From contig JAFWFS010000007.1 in NCBI GenBank assembly GCA_017515475.1, positions 186,001 to 250,000 of the forward strand: a stretch of DNA of 64,000 nucleotides, written 5' to 3'. The DNA comes from Erysipelotrichaceae bacterium (GTDB lineage Bacteria > Bacillota_I > Bacilli_A > Erysipelotrichales > Erysipelotrichaceae). The position numbers and the translations under genes were made by a program. Below the pieces are notes generated by a model, which had not been told where the DNA came from, searched no databases, and was given only the letters and a program-made list of their open reading frames with translations. This document shows positions 27,023 through 36,355 of this stretch, one piece after another; the first letter of the stretch is position 1, and the number at the start of each line of letters is the position of its first letter.

Positions 27023-29712
27023 ATGAGCAAGAAATATGTTTATATGTTTGCGGAAGGAAACGCAAACATGCGTGAACTCCTTGGCGGAAAAGGTGCCAAC
27101 CTTGCGGAAATGGCAAGTCTGGGTTTACCTGTTCCTTATGGCTTTACGATCACAACAGAAGCTTGTAACGCTTATTATGATGATGGTAAGAAGATCAACA
27201 AGGATATCATGTCACAGATCGCAGTTGCTTTAAAGAAACTGGAAAAGCAGGCCGGCAGAAAGCTGGGCGATGCGAAGAACCCGCTGCTTGTTTCTGTCAG
27301 ATCAGGTGCCAGAGCCAGTATGCCGGGCATGATGGATACTATCCTGAACCTGGGCATCAACGATGAAGTAGCTGAAACGATCGCCAAGAAAACAAACAAC
27401 GAAAGATTCGCTTATGATTCCTACCGCCGTTTCATTCAGATGTTCTCTGATGTCGTCATGGAACTCTCCAAGAAGAGATTCGAAGAGATCATTGATGAGA
27501 TCAAGGAAAAGAAAGGCGTCAAGCTCGATACGGAACTGGATGCCGACGATATGAAGGAACTGGTAAAGAGATTCAAGGCATTCTATAAGAAGGAACTGAA
27601 GGAAGATTTCCCTCAGGATACCAGTGTGCAGCTGGAAAGAGCGATCGAAGCGGTATTCAGATCCTGGAACAACCCAAGAGCGATCTTCTACCGTAAAGAG
27701 AACGATATCCCTTCTTCATGGGGTACAGCCGTCAACGTACAGATGATGGTATTCGGTAACATGGGCAATGACTGCGGTACTGGTGTTGCCTTTACCAGAA
27801 ACCCTGCAACCGGTGAAAAGAAACTGTTCGGTGAATTCCTGATGAACGCGCAGGGTGAAGACGTTGTTGCGGGTGTCAGAACACCTCAGACGATCGACCA
27901 ACTCAAGAAGGTCATGCCTGGCGCATACAACGACTTCGTCAAGATCTGCAATACGCTGGAAAACCACTATCACGACATGCAGGACATGGAATTCACGATT
28001 CAGGAAAAGAAACTGTTCATGCTGCAGACTCGTAACGGCAAGAGAACAGCTACAGCTGCCTTAAAGATCGCCTGCGATATGGTTAAGGAAGGCAAAGTAT
28101 CCATCGATCAGGCTCTGATGATGGTAGAACCGAAACAGCTGGACGCCCTTCTGCATCCGCAGTTCGATGCCGAGACCCTAAAGAAGGCAAAACCGATCGC
28201 CAAGGCTCTCCCTGCTTCTCCGGGCGCTGCCTGCGGACAGATCGTGTTCAATGCGGAAGATGCAGTTAGAGAACACAAAAACGGCAAGAAAGTCATTCTG
28301 GTCAGACTGGAAACTTCTCCTGAAGATATTGAAGGTATGGCTGCCGCTGAAGGCGTTCTGACTGTACGTGGCGGTATGACATCTCACGCTGCCGTTGTTG
28401 CCAGAGGCATGGGCGAATGCTGTGTATCAGGCTGCGGCGACATCAAGATCGATTACGCAAAGAAACAGTTTACATTAAACGATAAAGTATACAAGGAATT
28501 CGACTGGCTCTCACTGGATGGTTCTACCGGAAACATCTATGGCGAAGCCATCAAGACGGTTCCTGCTTCTATCTCCGGTGACTTCAAGAAGTTCATGAAG
28601 TGGGCAGATGAAAGAAGAACTTTAAAGATCAGAACAAATGCGGATACTCCAAAGGATGCCGCACAGGCTCTTGCGTTTGGCGCAGAGGGTATCGGTCTTG
28701 TCAGAACGGAACACATGTTCTTCCAGGAAGACAAAATCAAGGCGATCAGAGAGATGATCGTCTCTACGACTGCTGAACAGAGAAAGGCCGCTTTGGAAAA
28801 GGTTCTTCCATTGCAGCAGAAAGACTTCGAAGGCATCTACGAAGCAATGCAGGGCAATCCTGTAACGATCCGTTACCTGGATCCGCCTCTACATGAATTC
28901 GTTCCTACAAACGAAAAAGACATCAAAGAACTGGCTAAGGAAATGGGTATGACTACCGCAAAACTGAAACAGGTCTGCGATGATCTCCATGAATTCAATC
29001 CGATGATGGGCCATAGAGGATGCAGACTTGCGGTTACTTATCCGGAAATCGCTGAGATGCAGACCAAAGCCGTCATTAGAGCAGCCATCAAGGTCAACAA
29101 GAAGCATCCTAAGTGGCATGTTGTTCCTGAAATCATGATCCCTCTGGTAGGCGATGTTGCTGAGCTGAAATATGTCAAGAATATCGTTGTCAAGACTGCC
29201 GATGAGGAAATCAAGAAGACAAAAGCTAATCTGGAATATCATGTCGGTACAATGATCGAGATCCCTCGTGCCGCATTGCTTGCTGATGAAATCGCAAAAG
29301 AAGCTGAATTCTTCTCCTCGGTACAAACGACCTGACGCAGATGACATTCGGTTTCTCAAGAGACGATGCCGGCAAGTTCTTAGGCTCATACTATGATGCC
29401 AAGATCTATGAACAGGATCCGTTTGCCAGACTGGACCAGCACGGTGTCGGCAAGCTGGTTGAGATGGCTGTCAAACTTGGCAAAGAGACTCGTCCGAACA
29501 TCAAGCTCGGTATCTGCGGTGAACACGGCGGTGACCCTGCTTCCATTGAATTCTGCGATAGAGTAGGACTGACATACGTTTCATGCTCACCTTACAGAGT
29601 TCCAATCGCCAGACTGGCTGCAGCTCAGGCTGCAATCAAACACGCTCCTAAGAAGGAAGAAAAGAAAGCAGTCAAAAAAACGGCAAAGAAACCTGCTAAG
29701 AAAAGCAAATAA
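27023..29712 (+). pseudogene. ppdK: Pyruvate phosphate dikinase with a one-base frameshift
   Basis: Enzyme interconverting pyruvate/ATP/Pi and PEP/AMP/PPi. The first frame (27023-29335) encodes 770 residues: ATP-grasp part with VSVRSGARASMPGMMDTIL, the phosphohistidine domain GGMTSHAAVVARGMG (His455), and the start of the PEP barrel. It then ends EFFSSVQTT-stop. The second frame (29341-29712) resumes with [15 protein letters not shown] and carries the catalytic Cys in LGICGEHGG. One missing T at about 29318 (TCCTCGG for TCCTTCGG, restoring EFFSFGTNDLTQ) explains it. The tail after about residue 872 is Lys/Ala rich and unusual. Start set by AAGGAG. Real mutation or sequence error cannot be told. 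Confidence 0.85.
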
Positions 29713-29719
29713 TTCAAAC

Positions 29720-29748
29720 AAAAAAGCTCTCATAAGAGAGCTTTTTTT
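29720..29748 (+). terminator. Terminator of the ppdK transcript
   Basis: AAAGCTCTC / GAGAGCTTT stem with an ATAA loop and seven T; also usable on the minus strand for the convergent M32 gene. Confidence 0.88.
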
Positions 29749-29777
29749 ATTATGCAAGTTATCGTTCTTAACGACCG

Positions 29778-31280
29778 TTATTTCTTAATCATGTATAGAT
29801 CCATATATTTGTTTTTCAGATAAGCGATATAGTACCGAGGATTGAATTCCTCACCAGTTGCCTTCAGCAAGATCTGTTCAAATGAATACAATGCGCCATA
29901 GTGCTGGATGTTCTTTTTCAGATAATCCGTGATTCTGGAGAACTTGCCTTTCTCCAGCAGATCATCAACATTCAGGTCTTTCTGCATCTTGTGGAAGATC
30001 TGCGCTCCGATCGCGCTGCCTAAGGCATAAGTCGGGAAATATCCGAAAGAAGCCCCAGACCAGTGCACATCCTGAAGAATACCTTCAGATGGCTTATCGG
30101 CCTTGACACCTAGATATTTTTCGTATCTTTCATCCCACAACCGGTCAAGACTATTCAGATCGATCTTGTTTTCGAATATCTCTTTTTCCAGTTCGTATCG
30201 GATCAGGATATGGATCGGATATGTCAGTTCATCCGCATCCGTTCTGATCAGAGAACATCTGGAAACGTTGACAGCTCTGATAAAGTCGTCCAGCGATACA
30301 CTGCCCAGATTCTCCGGGAACAGTTTCTGCAGTTTTGGATAAATCAGTTTAAAGAAAGACTTTCTTCTTCCTAGATAGTTTTCAAAGAAACGGCTTTGTG
30401 ATTCGTGCATACCTGAAGAGATCTGATGCAGATATGGATAGGAATCGAACTTCGGATCGATCTGATGTTCATAGAAACCGTGGCCGCATTCATGAATCAA
30501 CGAGAAAATCGCTGAAGTGATGTTATGTTCATCATAGGCTGTCGTGACACGGACGTCGTTTCTTGATAAGGAATCCGTAAAAGGATGTTCCGTTGTAGCC
30601 ATATAGCCCCAGTCGGATGAGAAGCCGATATGTTTCATGATATCTTTCATGAAGATGGCCTGCTTTTCTGCCGGATAATACAGATACAGAAAAGAATCAT
30701 CGATAAAGTCTTTTTTCTTGTCGATCTTTCTGATCAGCGGAAGCAGTTCTTTTTTAATCAGGGAAAAGAACCTGTCATATTTCTTTCTGTTCATGTCTTC
30801 TTCAAAATCATCCAGTGCCAGATCATACGGATGCATCTTAGGATTACGTTTCTGAAGTCTCTTTCTAGACATATCGATGAGCTTCAGGAGATGCGGTTCG
30901 AATATTCTGTAATCATTCTTGTTCTTGGCATCATACCAGGCCTCGTAGCTGTTCATCATTGCCAGCGAGTATTCCATCGTTTCTTCTTTCGAGAATTTCA
31001 GGATGTTTTCCAGTGACTTCTTCGCCAAAGCGATATCTCTATTGGCAATCTCTCCCAGATCCAGATTCGACAGATACAGGATCGCATCGACATACCGTTT
31101 ATCCGTCTGCAGTTCATAAAGCTCACCTTCAATGATTGATAGCATCTTGTTACGGTAGGCGCTTCCTTTTCTTGGCGCAACAGTCAGTCTGTCGATATCT
31201 GTTGTGCTCAGCACCAGAGTATAGGCCTTGATCTTCTCATTAAACTCTCTGTAAGTCTTTAACGCTTCTTTCTGATTCAT
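29778..31280 (-). CDS. M32 family metallocarboxypeptidase
   Basis: A 500-residue zinc carboxypeptidase. The active site HECGH lies in FSLIHECGHGFYEHQ, followed by the third-ligand region GMHESQSRFFENYLGR. Upstream, DVRVTTAYDEHN matches the M32 family. It is cytosolic, with no signal peptide, and trims C-terminal residues from peptides. A CCTCC-complementary AGGAGG ribosome binding site sits in the tail of the rbfA terminator, so it is the first gene after the nusA operon and may be partly read through. Confidence 0.93.
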   Translation of the reverse strand: MNQKEALKTYREFNEKIKAYTLVLSTTDIDRLTVAPRKGSAYRNKMLSIIEGELYELQTDKRYVDAILYLSNLDLGEIANRDIALAKKSLENILKFSKEETMEYSLAMMNSYEAWYDAKNKNDYRIFEPHLLKLIDMSRKRLQKRNPKMHPYDLALDDFEEDMNRKKYDRFFSLIKKELLPLIRKIDKKKDFIDDSFLYLYYPAEKQAIFMKDIMKHIGFSSDWGYMATTEHPFTDSLSRNDVRVTTAYDEHNITSAIFSLIHECGHGFYEHQIDPKFDSYPYLHQISSGMHESQSRFFENYLGRRKSFFKLIYPKLQKLFPENLGSVSLDDFIRAVNVSRCSLIRTDADELTYPIHILIRYELEKEIFENKIDLNSLDRLWDERYEKYLGVKADKPSEGILQDVHWSGASFGYFPTYALGSAIGAQIFHKMQKDLNVDDLLEKGKFSRITDYLKKNIQHYGALYSFEQILLKATGEEFNPRYYIAYLKNKYMDLYMIKK

Positions 31281-31292
31281 CTTTTCCTCCTG

Positions 31293-31318
31293 TAAAAAAA
31301 GGCGCTCGAAAGCACCTT
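31293..31318 (-). terminator. Terminator of the rimP-rbfA operon
   Basis: AAGGTGCT / AGCGCCTT stem with a UUCG tetraloop and seven U on the minus strand. The rbfA stop codon (31319-31317) overlaps the base of the 5' arm. Confidence 0.92.
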
Positions 31319-31655
31319 ACTGTCCATTCTCTTTACTTAATATCTTTTCGATCCTGTCGGCTTTGTCAAGCGTATCATCGACAACGAAGCTCAGATCAGG
31401 GATCTTCCTTAATCTTACCCGTTTCGCCAGTTCACTCTTGATATGACCCTTCGCTCTTCTTAAGGCTTCCAGCCCGTCTCTTTTCATGTAGTTCTTTCCC
31501 AGAAAAGAAACATAGACCTTCGCACTGTTCATATCCGGAGCGACATCAACTTCCGTAACGGTAGGAAATCCCAGTTTAGGATCGTTGATCTCTTTTGAAA
31601 TGATCATCGAGATCTCCCTTAACAGGATCGAATCGATTTTATCGATTCTCGCCAT
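31317..31655 (-). CDS. rbfA: Ribosome-binding factor A
   Basis: A 112-residue KH-type protein needed for late 30S maturation. Typical features are DPKLGFPTVTEVDVAPDMNSAKVYVSF and a C-terminal LSFVVDDTLDKADRIEKIL. The start overlaps the infB stop by one base. Last gene of the operon. Confidence 0.95.
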   Translation of the reverse strand: MARIDKIDSILLREISMIISKEINDPKLGFPTVTEVDVAPDMNSAKVYVSFLGKNYMKRDGLEALRRAKGHIKSELAKRVRLRKIPDLSFVVDDTLDKADRIEKILSKENGQ

Positions 31656-33484
31656 TACTCCGCTTTAACCTCCTGATCGGCAAACGCTTCAACGATGTCG
31701 AGTTCTTTTATGTCGTTGTATCCTTCAATCGTCAGACCGCATTCATAGCCTTCCGCTACTTCTCTTGCATCGTTCTCGAATCTTCTGAGCGATGCAATCT
31801 TTCCGGTATAGATGACGATGCCATCTCTGATCAGACGTACTTTGCTGTCTCTAACGATCTTACCCTCGGTTACCATACATCCAGCAATCGTACCGATCTT
31901 GGAGACTTTATAAGTCTTTCTGACTTCAGCCTGTCCGATAACAACTTCTTCATATACAGGTTCCAGCATGCCCTTCATGGCTGCTTCCATCTCTTCTACG
32001 GCCTTGTAGATGATGTTGTGCAGTCTGATCTCGACGCCTTCATCCTGGGCTTTCTTTCTGACATTGGCATCCGGTCTGACATTAAAACCGTAAATTACTG
32101 CATGGGATACGGAAGCCAGTATGACATCGGAATCCGTAATCGTTCCGGCAGCTCTACGAATGACATTGACCTTGACGCCGTCCACATCAATCTTGCTAAG
32201 CGATGATGCGACAGCTTCCGCAGTGCCGGTAACATCCGACTTGACGATAACCGGGATCTCCTTGACGCCTCCGGCATCGATCTGGGACTTCAGATCATCC
32301 AGAGTCATGGCACTTGTAGCATTTCTTTCTTTCTCGATACGGGCTCTGGCTCTGGCCTGGGCTACCGCTCTTGCATCTTTGTCGTTTTCAAATACCTTGA
32401 AGTTGTCTCCGGCAACCGGTACGTCGTTCAGACCGATGATCTCAACCGGCGTCCCAGGAAGCGCTTCCGTGATCTCTTTGCCGAGATCTGACGTCATCTT
32501 ACGAACCTTGCCGTAGCATGTTCCTACGACAACGGAATCGGATTGTTTCAAAGTACCGTTCTGTACCAGAAGAGTCGTTACAGGACCCCTTCCTTTATCC
32601 AGTTTGGCTTCAATGACTGTACCGGTAGCGAGTTTCTTCGGATTGGCTTTAAGATCCCTTACTTCCGCTACGACCAGGATCGTCTCCAGAACATTCTTGA
32701 CACCTTCGCCCGTCTTAGCGGAACACTCTACGAAAATCGTATCTCCGCCCCATTCCTCCGGCATCAGGCCCAGTTCCGCCATGGCGTTCTTGATTTTATC
32801 CGGATTGGCTCCGGCCTTGTCCATCTTGTTTATTGCGACAATGATCGGTACGCCCGCAGCTTTCGCATGGTCTACCGCTTCGATCGTCTGAGGCATGACG
32901 CCGTCATCCGCTGCGACAACAATGATCGCAATATCCGTGACGCTTGCTCCTCTGGCACGCATTGCCGTAAAGGCTTCATGACCCGGAGTATCCAGGAAAG
33001 TAACCAGTTTCCCGTTTACTTCCACCTGATAAGCACCGATATGCTGTGTAATTCCGCCGAATTCCCCTTCAACGACTCTGGATTTTCTGATATAGTCCAG
33101 CAGCGTCGTTTTGCCATGGTCGACATGACCCATGATTGTAACGATCGGGGCTCTTTCTTTCAGATCCTTCGGATCATCTTCCTCCGTATCGAAAAGCGTT
33201 TCATCTTCCTGCGGCTCTTCTTTTGTTGCTTCTACATTGAACTCCATACAAACCAATTCAACATTTTCATCATCCAGCGTTGAATTGATCGTAACCATCT
33301 TGCCAAGCATAAATAGAATCTTGATGATCTCGCCGGAATTCTTTTTCAGTTTGTTTGCCAGATCTCCAACGGTGATACCCTCTTGATAAGTGATCGCTGT
33401 AACTTTTTCCTCAGACTTCTTCTCATATGGCTGAGTGTTTTTAGGTCTCTTATTGAGATGTTTCTTGTACGTCTGTTTAGCCAT
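31655..33484 (-). CDS. infB: Translation initiation factor IF-2
   Basis: A 609-residue GTPase that positions fMet-tRNA on the 30S subunit. A short N-terminal IF2_N segment ([20 protein letters not shown], about 35-54) is followed by the G domain: [24 protein letters not shown] and SAKTGEG. Domains II-IV complete it. The long basic N-terminal extension seen in many species is nearly absent, giving the compact form. Within the nusA operon. Confidence 0.97.
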   Translation of the reverse strand: MAKQTYKKHLNKRPKNTQPYEKKSEEKVTAITYQEGITVGDLANKLKKNSGEIIKILFMLGKMVTINSTLDDENVELVCMEFNVEATKEEPQEDETLFDTEEDDPKDLKERAPIVTIMGHVDHGKTTLLDYIRKSRVVEGEFGGITQHIGAYQVEVNGKLVTFLDTPGHEAFTAMRARGASVTDIAIIVVAADDGVMPQTIEAVDHAKAAGVPIIVAINKMDKAGANPDKIKNAMAELGLMPEEWGGDTIFVECSAKTGEGVKNVLETILVVAEVRDLKANPKKLATGTVIEAKLDKGRGPVTTLLVQNGTLKQSDSVVVGTCYGKVRKMTSDLGKEITEALPGTPVEIIGLNDVPVAGDNFKVFENDKDARAVAQARARARIEKERNATSAMTLDDLKSQIDAGGVKEIPVIVKSDVTGTAEAVASSLSKIDVDGVKVNVIRRAAGTITDSDVILASVSHAVIYGFNVRPDANVRKKAQDEGVEIRLHNIIYKAVEEMEAAMKGMLEPVYEEVVIGQAEVRKTYKVSKIGTIAGCMVTEGKIVRDSKVRLIRDGIVIYTGKIASLRRFENDAREVAEGYECGLTIEGYNDIKELDIVEAFADQEVKAE

Positions 33485-33498
33485 GGCATTCCTCCTTC

Positions 33499-33783
33499 TT
33501 AAATCTTCTTCAGCAGTGTCTTTGCAAAACCCTGGTCGGTTATTCCGACGATCTTCACATTACGCTTGCCGAGGGCTTCGGAAAGCTGCGGTCCATCAAA
33601 CCGATCAACATGCGGTATTTCATAGAAACTGCACTTCTTCTCATAGCGTTCCCTGCTCTTTTCAGAAGCGTCTGAAGCGATAAAGAGGATCTTAACCTTT
33701 TTTATCTGCTTCAGGACTTCTTCTCCCAATACCGTCTTCCTGGCTCTGTATGCCAGACCAAGAAGCTGCAGGACATTATCCAT
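33499..33783 (-). CDS. L7Ae-family ribosomal protein (YlxQ-like)
   Basis: A 94-residue protein of the L7Ae/L30e fold: [20 protein letters not shown] at the N-terminus and [17 protein letters not shown] in the middle. Homologues (YlxQ/RplGA) bind kink-turn RNA. The start overlaps the ylxR stop region by eight bases. Canonical operon position between ylxR and infB. Confidence 0.9.
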   Translation of the reverse strand: MDNVLQLLGLAYRARKTVLGEEVLKQIKKVKILFIASDASEKSRERYEKKCSFYEIPHVDRFDGPQLSEALGKRNVKIVGITDQGFAKTLLKKI

Positions 33784-34033
33784 TGATGATCCTCTCGATC
33801 TCCTGATAAATCTCCTCCGGTATTTCTATTTCAAGAGCACGGTCAAAAACCTTTTTCTTTCTGGCAATCTGCAGAGCTTCCATGCTTCTGGAAAGATATG
33901 CTCCCTTGCCGTTCAGTTTTCCTGTCAGATCCACTTTGGCTTCCCCTTCCGGAGTCCTCACAATACGCAATAGATCTTTTTTCGGGAAAGACTGATTCGT
34001 TGCCAGACATCTGCGCATCGGGATCTTTTTCAT
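33776..34033 (-). CDS. YlxR (RnpM) RNA-binding protein
   Basis: An 85-residue DUF448 protein with the signature RRCLATNQSFPKKDLLRIVR and later GKGAYLSR. YlxR/RnpM has been described as an RNase P modulator in Bacillus. It starts immediately after the nusA stop. Operon position is the standard one. Confidence 0.92.
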   Translation of the reverse strand: MKKIPMRRCLATNQSFPKKDLLRIVRTPEGEAKVDLTGKLNGKGAYLSRSMEALQIARKKKVFDRALEIEIPEEIYQEIERIING

Positions 34034-35794
34034 TTAGTTCTCCTCGTAGTAATCCTCGTATTCATCGAAGTCGATATCATCGTCATTGATCCATGAATTC
34101 TCGAATTCTTCCGCTTCCTGAGCTTCGATCTCTTCCAGTTCTTCATCGGAATATACCGGCTTGAACTTTTCGTCGTATTCTTTCTTTTCCAGATCTTCGG
34201 CTCTTACTCTACGGTCTTCATCATCCTTTTTCCTACGTTTTCTGGTCTCCACCTTAGTTTCTTCTTTCTTGGAAGCATCGGCGAAGTCCTCGAACTTGGA
34301 TTTGTATTCCGGTTTCGGCGTAAGAGGCTTTCTAGGCTGTTTCTTAGGCTTTTCTGCAGGTTTTTCTTCCTTCACGGTCTCTTCTTCTGCAGCCATTTCT
34401 TTCTTTGTCTCTTCCTTCGTTTCTACAACAGCGGTTTCAGGTTTCTCAGACAGACTCTCGGATGGAATATCGACGATCTCTTCCATCTTGTCCTTATCCA
34501 TCTCCTCGATCGTCGTCTCATCGAATCCTGTATCGTTGGCTGCCAGTTCTTCTTCGAATTCAGCCTTACGTCTAGCCGCTTCTTCTTGCAGTTCCAGGAA
34601 TCTCTTCTGTTCCTTTTCCTTGGCGATGCGGATCTGATCTTCCTTGAATTCAGCTACCAGCTGATCAACATCCAGACCGAGTTCTTCGATCTCGCTCTGA
34701 GTCTTGATATCGATCTTTCTTCCTGTCAGTTTTACGGCAAGTTTCGCGTTCTTGCCTCTCTTGCCGATGGCGACAGAAAGCTTGTCGTCATCAACAACGA
34801 CAACCAGCGGACGCTTGTAGTATTTTTCTTTCTCTGCGATCTCTTCTTCCGTCAGTTCCGGATCTGTCATTGGGCTTGCGTAGAAGCAGGCTTTGACATC
34901 AGCCGGAGCCAGGGCATTCTTGACAAGTTCGCCGATATCGTCGTTCCATTCGAAAACATCGACTTTCTCGCCCTTGATCTCGCCGATGACCGCCTGCACT
35001 CTGGATCCTCTAGGACCGATACATGCGCCGATCGCATCGACATCGTCGTTTCTTGAATAGACAGCCATCTTAGTTCTCTCGCCGGCCTCTCTGGCGATCG
35101 CCTTGATCTCAACCAGACCCTGAGCGATTTCCGGAACTTCCTTTTCAAACAGTCTCTTGACAAAGATCGCATCCGCTCTGCTTAAAACGACTTGAGAACC
35201 TTTCGAGTTCTTGGATACTTCTTTAATGACGCAGCGAATGCTCTGGCCTTCCTTGTACTGTTCACCAGGGATCTGTTCCGACTTCAGAAGAATACCGATC
35301 GTATTCTTGATATCGACAAGAATGAACTTATCTTCAATCGTCTTGATAATACCGGAAATCAGATCGTATTCCTTATCCTTGTATTCATCGTAGACGCGCT
35401 GTTTCTCATATTCCTTGATCCTCTGCTTCAGCATCTGCTTGGCAACGTTGATCGAAGTTCTGCCGATCTCATTGAAATCGACTTCTTCCTCGATAATATC
35501 GCCTGACTTGGCTTCCGGATTGAGCTTCTTTGCTTCAGAAAGCAGAATATCCAGTGTTTCGTCGAATGTTTCCGTATCGTCATCCACGACCATCAGCTGA
35601 TGATAAACATGCATCTCGTTTTTTTCGATGGAGACTCTGACCATCGCTTCCGGTGCATCGATGTGTTTCTGATAAGTCTTGGCGATCGCTTCTTTCAGCG
35701 TCTCCAGAACGAATTCCGGATCGACTTTACGATCTTCCTCAAACAGCCTCATTCCATCGATAAAGTTCTTATTCTTTAAACTAATGCCACTCAT
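34034..35794 (-). CDS. nusA: Transcription termination/antitermination factor NusA
   Basis: A 586-residue NusA. Residues 1-125 are the RNAP-binding domain, followed by S1 (about 135-200) and two KH domains (GACIGPRGSRVQAVIGE and AIGKRGKNAKLAVKLTG). From about residue 345 a long low-complexity tail rich in Glu, Lys and Asp extends to the end, well beyond the usual 370-residue Bacillus form. It ends in an acidic segment (INDDDIDFDEYEDYYEEN). NusA stimulates pausing and intrinsic termination. Second gene of the operon. Confidence 0.96.
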   Translation of the reverse strand: MSGISLKNKNFIDGMRLFEEDRKVDPEFVLETLKEAIAKTYQKHIDAPEAMVRVSIEKNEMHVYHQLMVVDDDTETFDETLDILLSEAKKLNPEAKSGDIIEEEVDFNEIGRTSINVAKQMLKQRIKEYEKQRVYDEYKDKEYDLISGIIKTIEDKFILVDIKNTIGILLKSEQIPGEQYKEGQSIRCVIKEVSKNSKGSQVVLSRADAIFVKRLFEKEVPEIAQGLVEIKAIAREAGERTKMAVYSRNDDVDAIGACIGPRGSRVQAVIGEIKGEKVDVFEWNDDIGELVKNALAPADVKACFYASPMTDPELTEEEIAEKEKYYKRPLVVVVDDDKLSVAIGKRGKNAKLAVKLTGRKIDIKTQSEIEELGLDVDQLVAEFKEDQIRIAKEKEQKRFLELQEEAARRKAEFEEELAANDTGFDETTIEEMDKDKMEEIVDIPSESLSEKPETAVVETKEETKKEMAAEEETVKEEKPAEKPKKQPRKPLTPKPEYKSKFEDFADASKKEETKVETRKRRKKDDEDRRVRAEDLEKKEYDEKFKPVYSDEELEEIEAQEAEEFENSWINDDDIDFDEYEDYYEEN

Positions 35795-35806
35795 AACCTT
35801 TCTCCT

Positions 35807-36244
35807 TTAAAACTGTACGGCATAACGTATTTTCTTAATCTGACCGTAGTCTACGGAAACATCTTTTGTCCTGTTTTTATCTTTCGTTTCCAAAAGCAGT
35901 GTTCCTTCTTCAAAAGACTTCAATGTACCGTAGTACTCTCTCTCCTTTGTCTTGACATAGATATATGCACCTATGGCTTCCAGGAGTTCCTCTTCATTCC
36001 TGATCGGTCTTTCAACACCGACCGTAGAAACATCCAGCAGGTAGTTGTCATCGAACTCATCTTCGAACCGATCCAGATGATCCGAGATCTCCTGAGAGAT
36101 TTTCTCCAGTTCATCCATGTTCAGCTTTTCATCCAGCAGAACGCTTAGTGTCGCATCTTTCTTGTGATACGTCACCTCAAACAGCTTCATGCCTTTCTCC
36201 TCAGCAAACTCCTGTAACGACTTTTTAACTCTACTTAGATCCAT
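35807..36244 (-). CDS. rimP: Ribosome maturation factor RimP
   Basis: A 145-residue protein with the RimP N-domain (FEVTYHKKDATLSVLLDE) and the conserved YLLDVSTVGVERPIRNEEE at the domain junction (SSPGxxRPL equivalent). Start at MDLSRVKKSL, with TTGGAGGATT upstream. First gene of the operon and 36-60 bases after its promoter. Confidence 0.93.
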   Translation of the reverse strand: MDLSRVKKSLQEFAEEKGMKLFEVTYHKKDATLSVLLDEKLNMDELEKISQEISDHLDRFEDEFDDNYLLDVSTVGVERPIRNEEELLEAIGAYIYVKTKEREYYGTLKSFEEGTLLLETKDKNRTKDVSVDYGQIKKIRYAVQF

Positions 36245-36265
36245 AATCCTCCAAAACAATAATTA

Positions 36266-36285
36266 AGGAGCGATTACTCGCTCCT
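36266..36285 (-). other. 5'-UTR stem-loop of the rimP operon
   Basis: Perfect eight-base-pair inverted repeat AGGAGCGA / TCGCTCCT with a four-base loop, lying about 7-26 bases after the predicted transcription start and about 20 bases before the rimP start. It has no U-run, so it is not a typical terminator of the upstream mgt genes. Confidence 0.6.
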
Positions 36286-36298
36286 ATAATACTCTATT

Positions 36299-36327
36299 AT
36301 AATATGCTATCTTTGAAAGTTTTTCAA
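36299..36327 (-). promoter_or_regulatory. Promoter of the rimP-nusA-infB-rbfA operon
   Basis: TTGAAA (36327-36322), 17-base spacer, TATTAT (36304-36299): five of six matches to each sigma-A consensus hexamer with ideal spacing, 55 bases before the rimP ATG. Confidence 0.75.
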
Positions 36328-36355
36328 CAGAAAAACATCTTAAACGCTTTTCTCT

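Noticed and set aside
29306-29345. Programmed ribosomal frameshifting in ppdK
   Set aside because: The junction TTCTCCTCGG is not a slippery heptamer and no stimulatory hairpin or internal Shine-Dalgarno was seen; a missing base is simpler.
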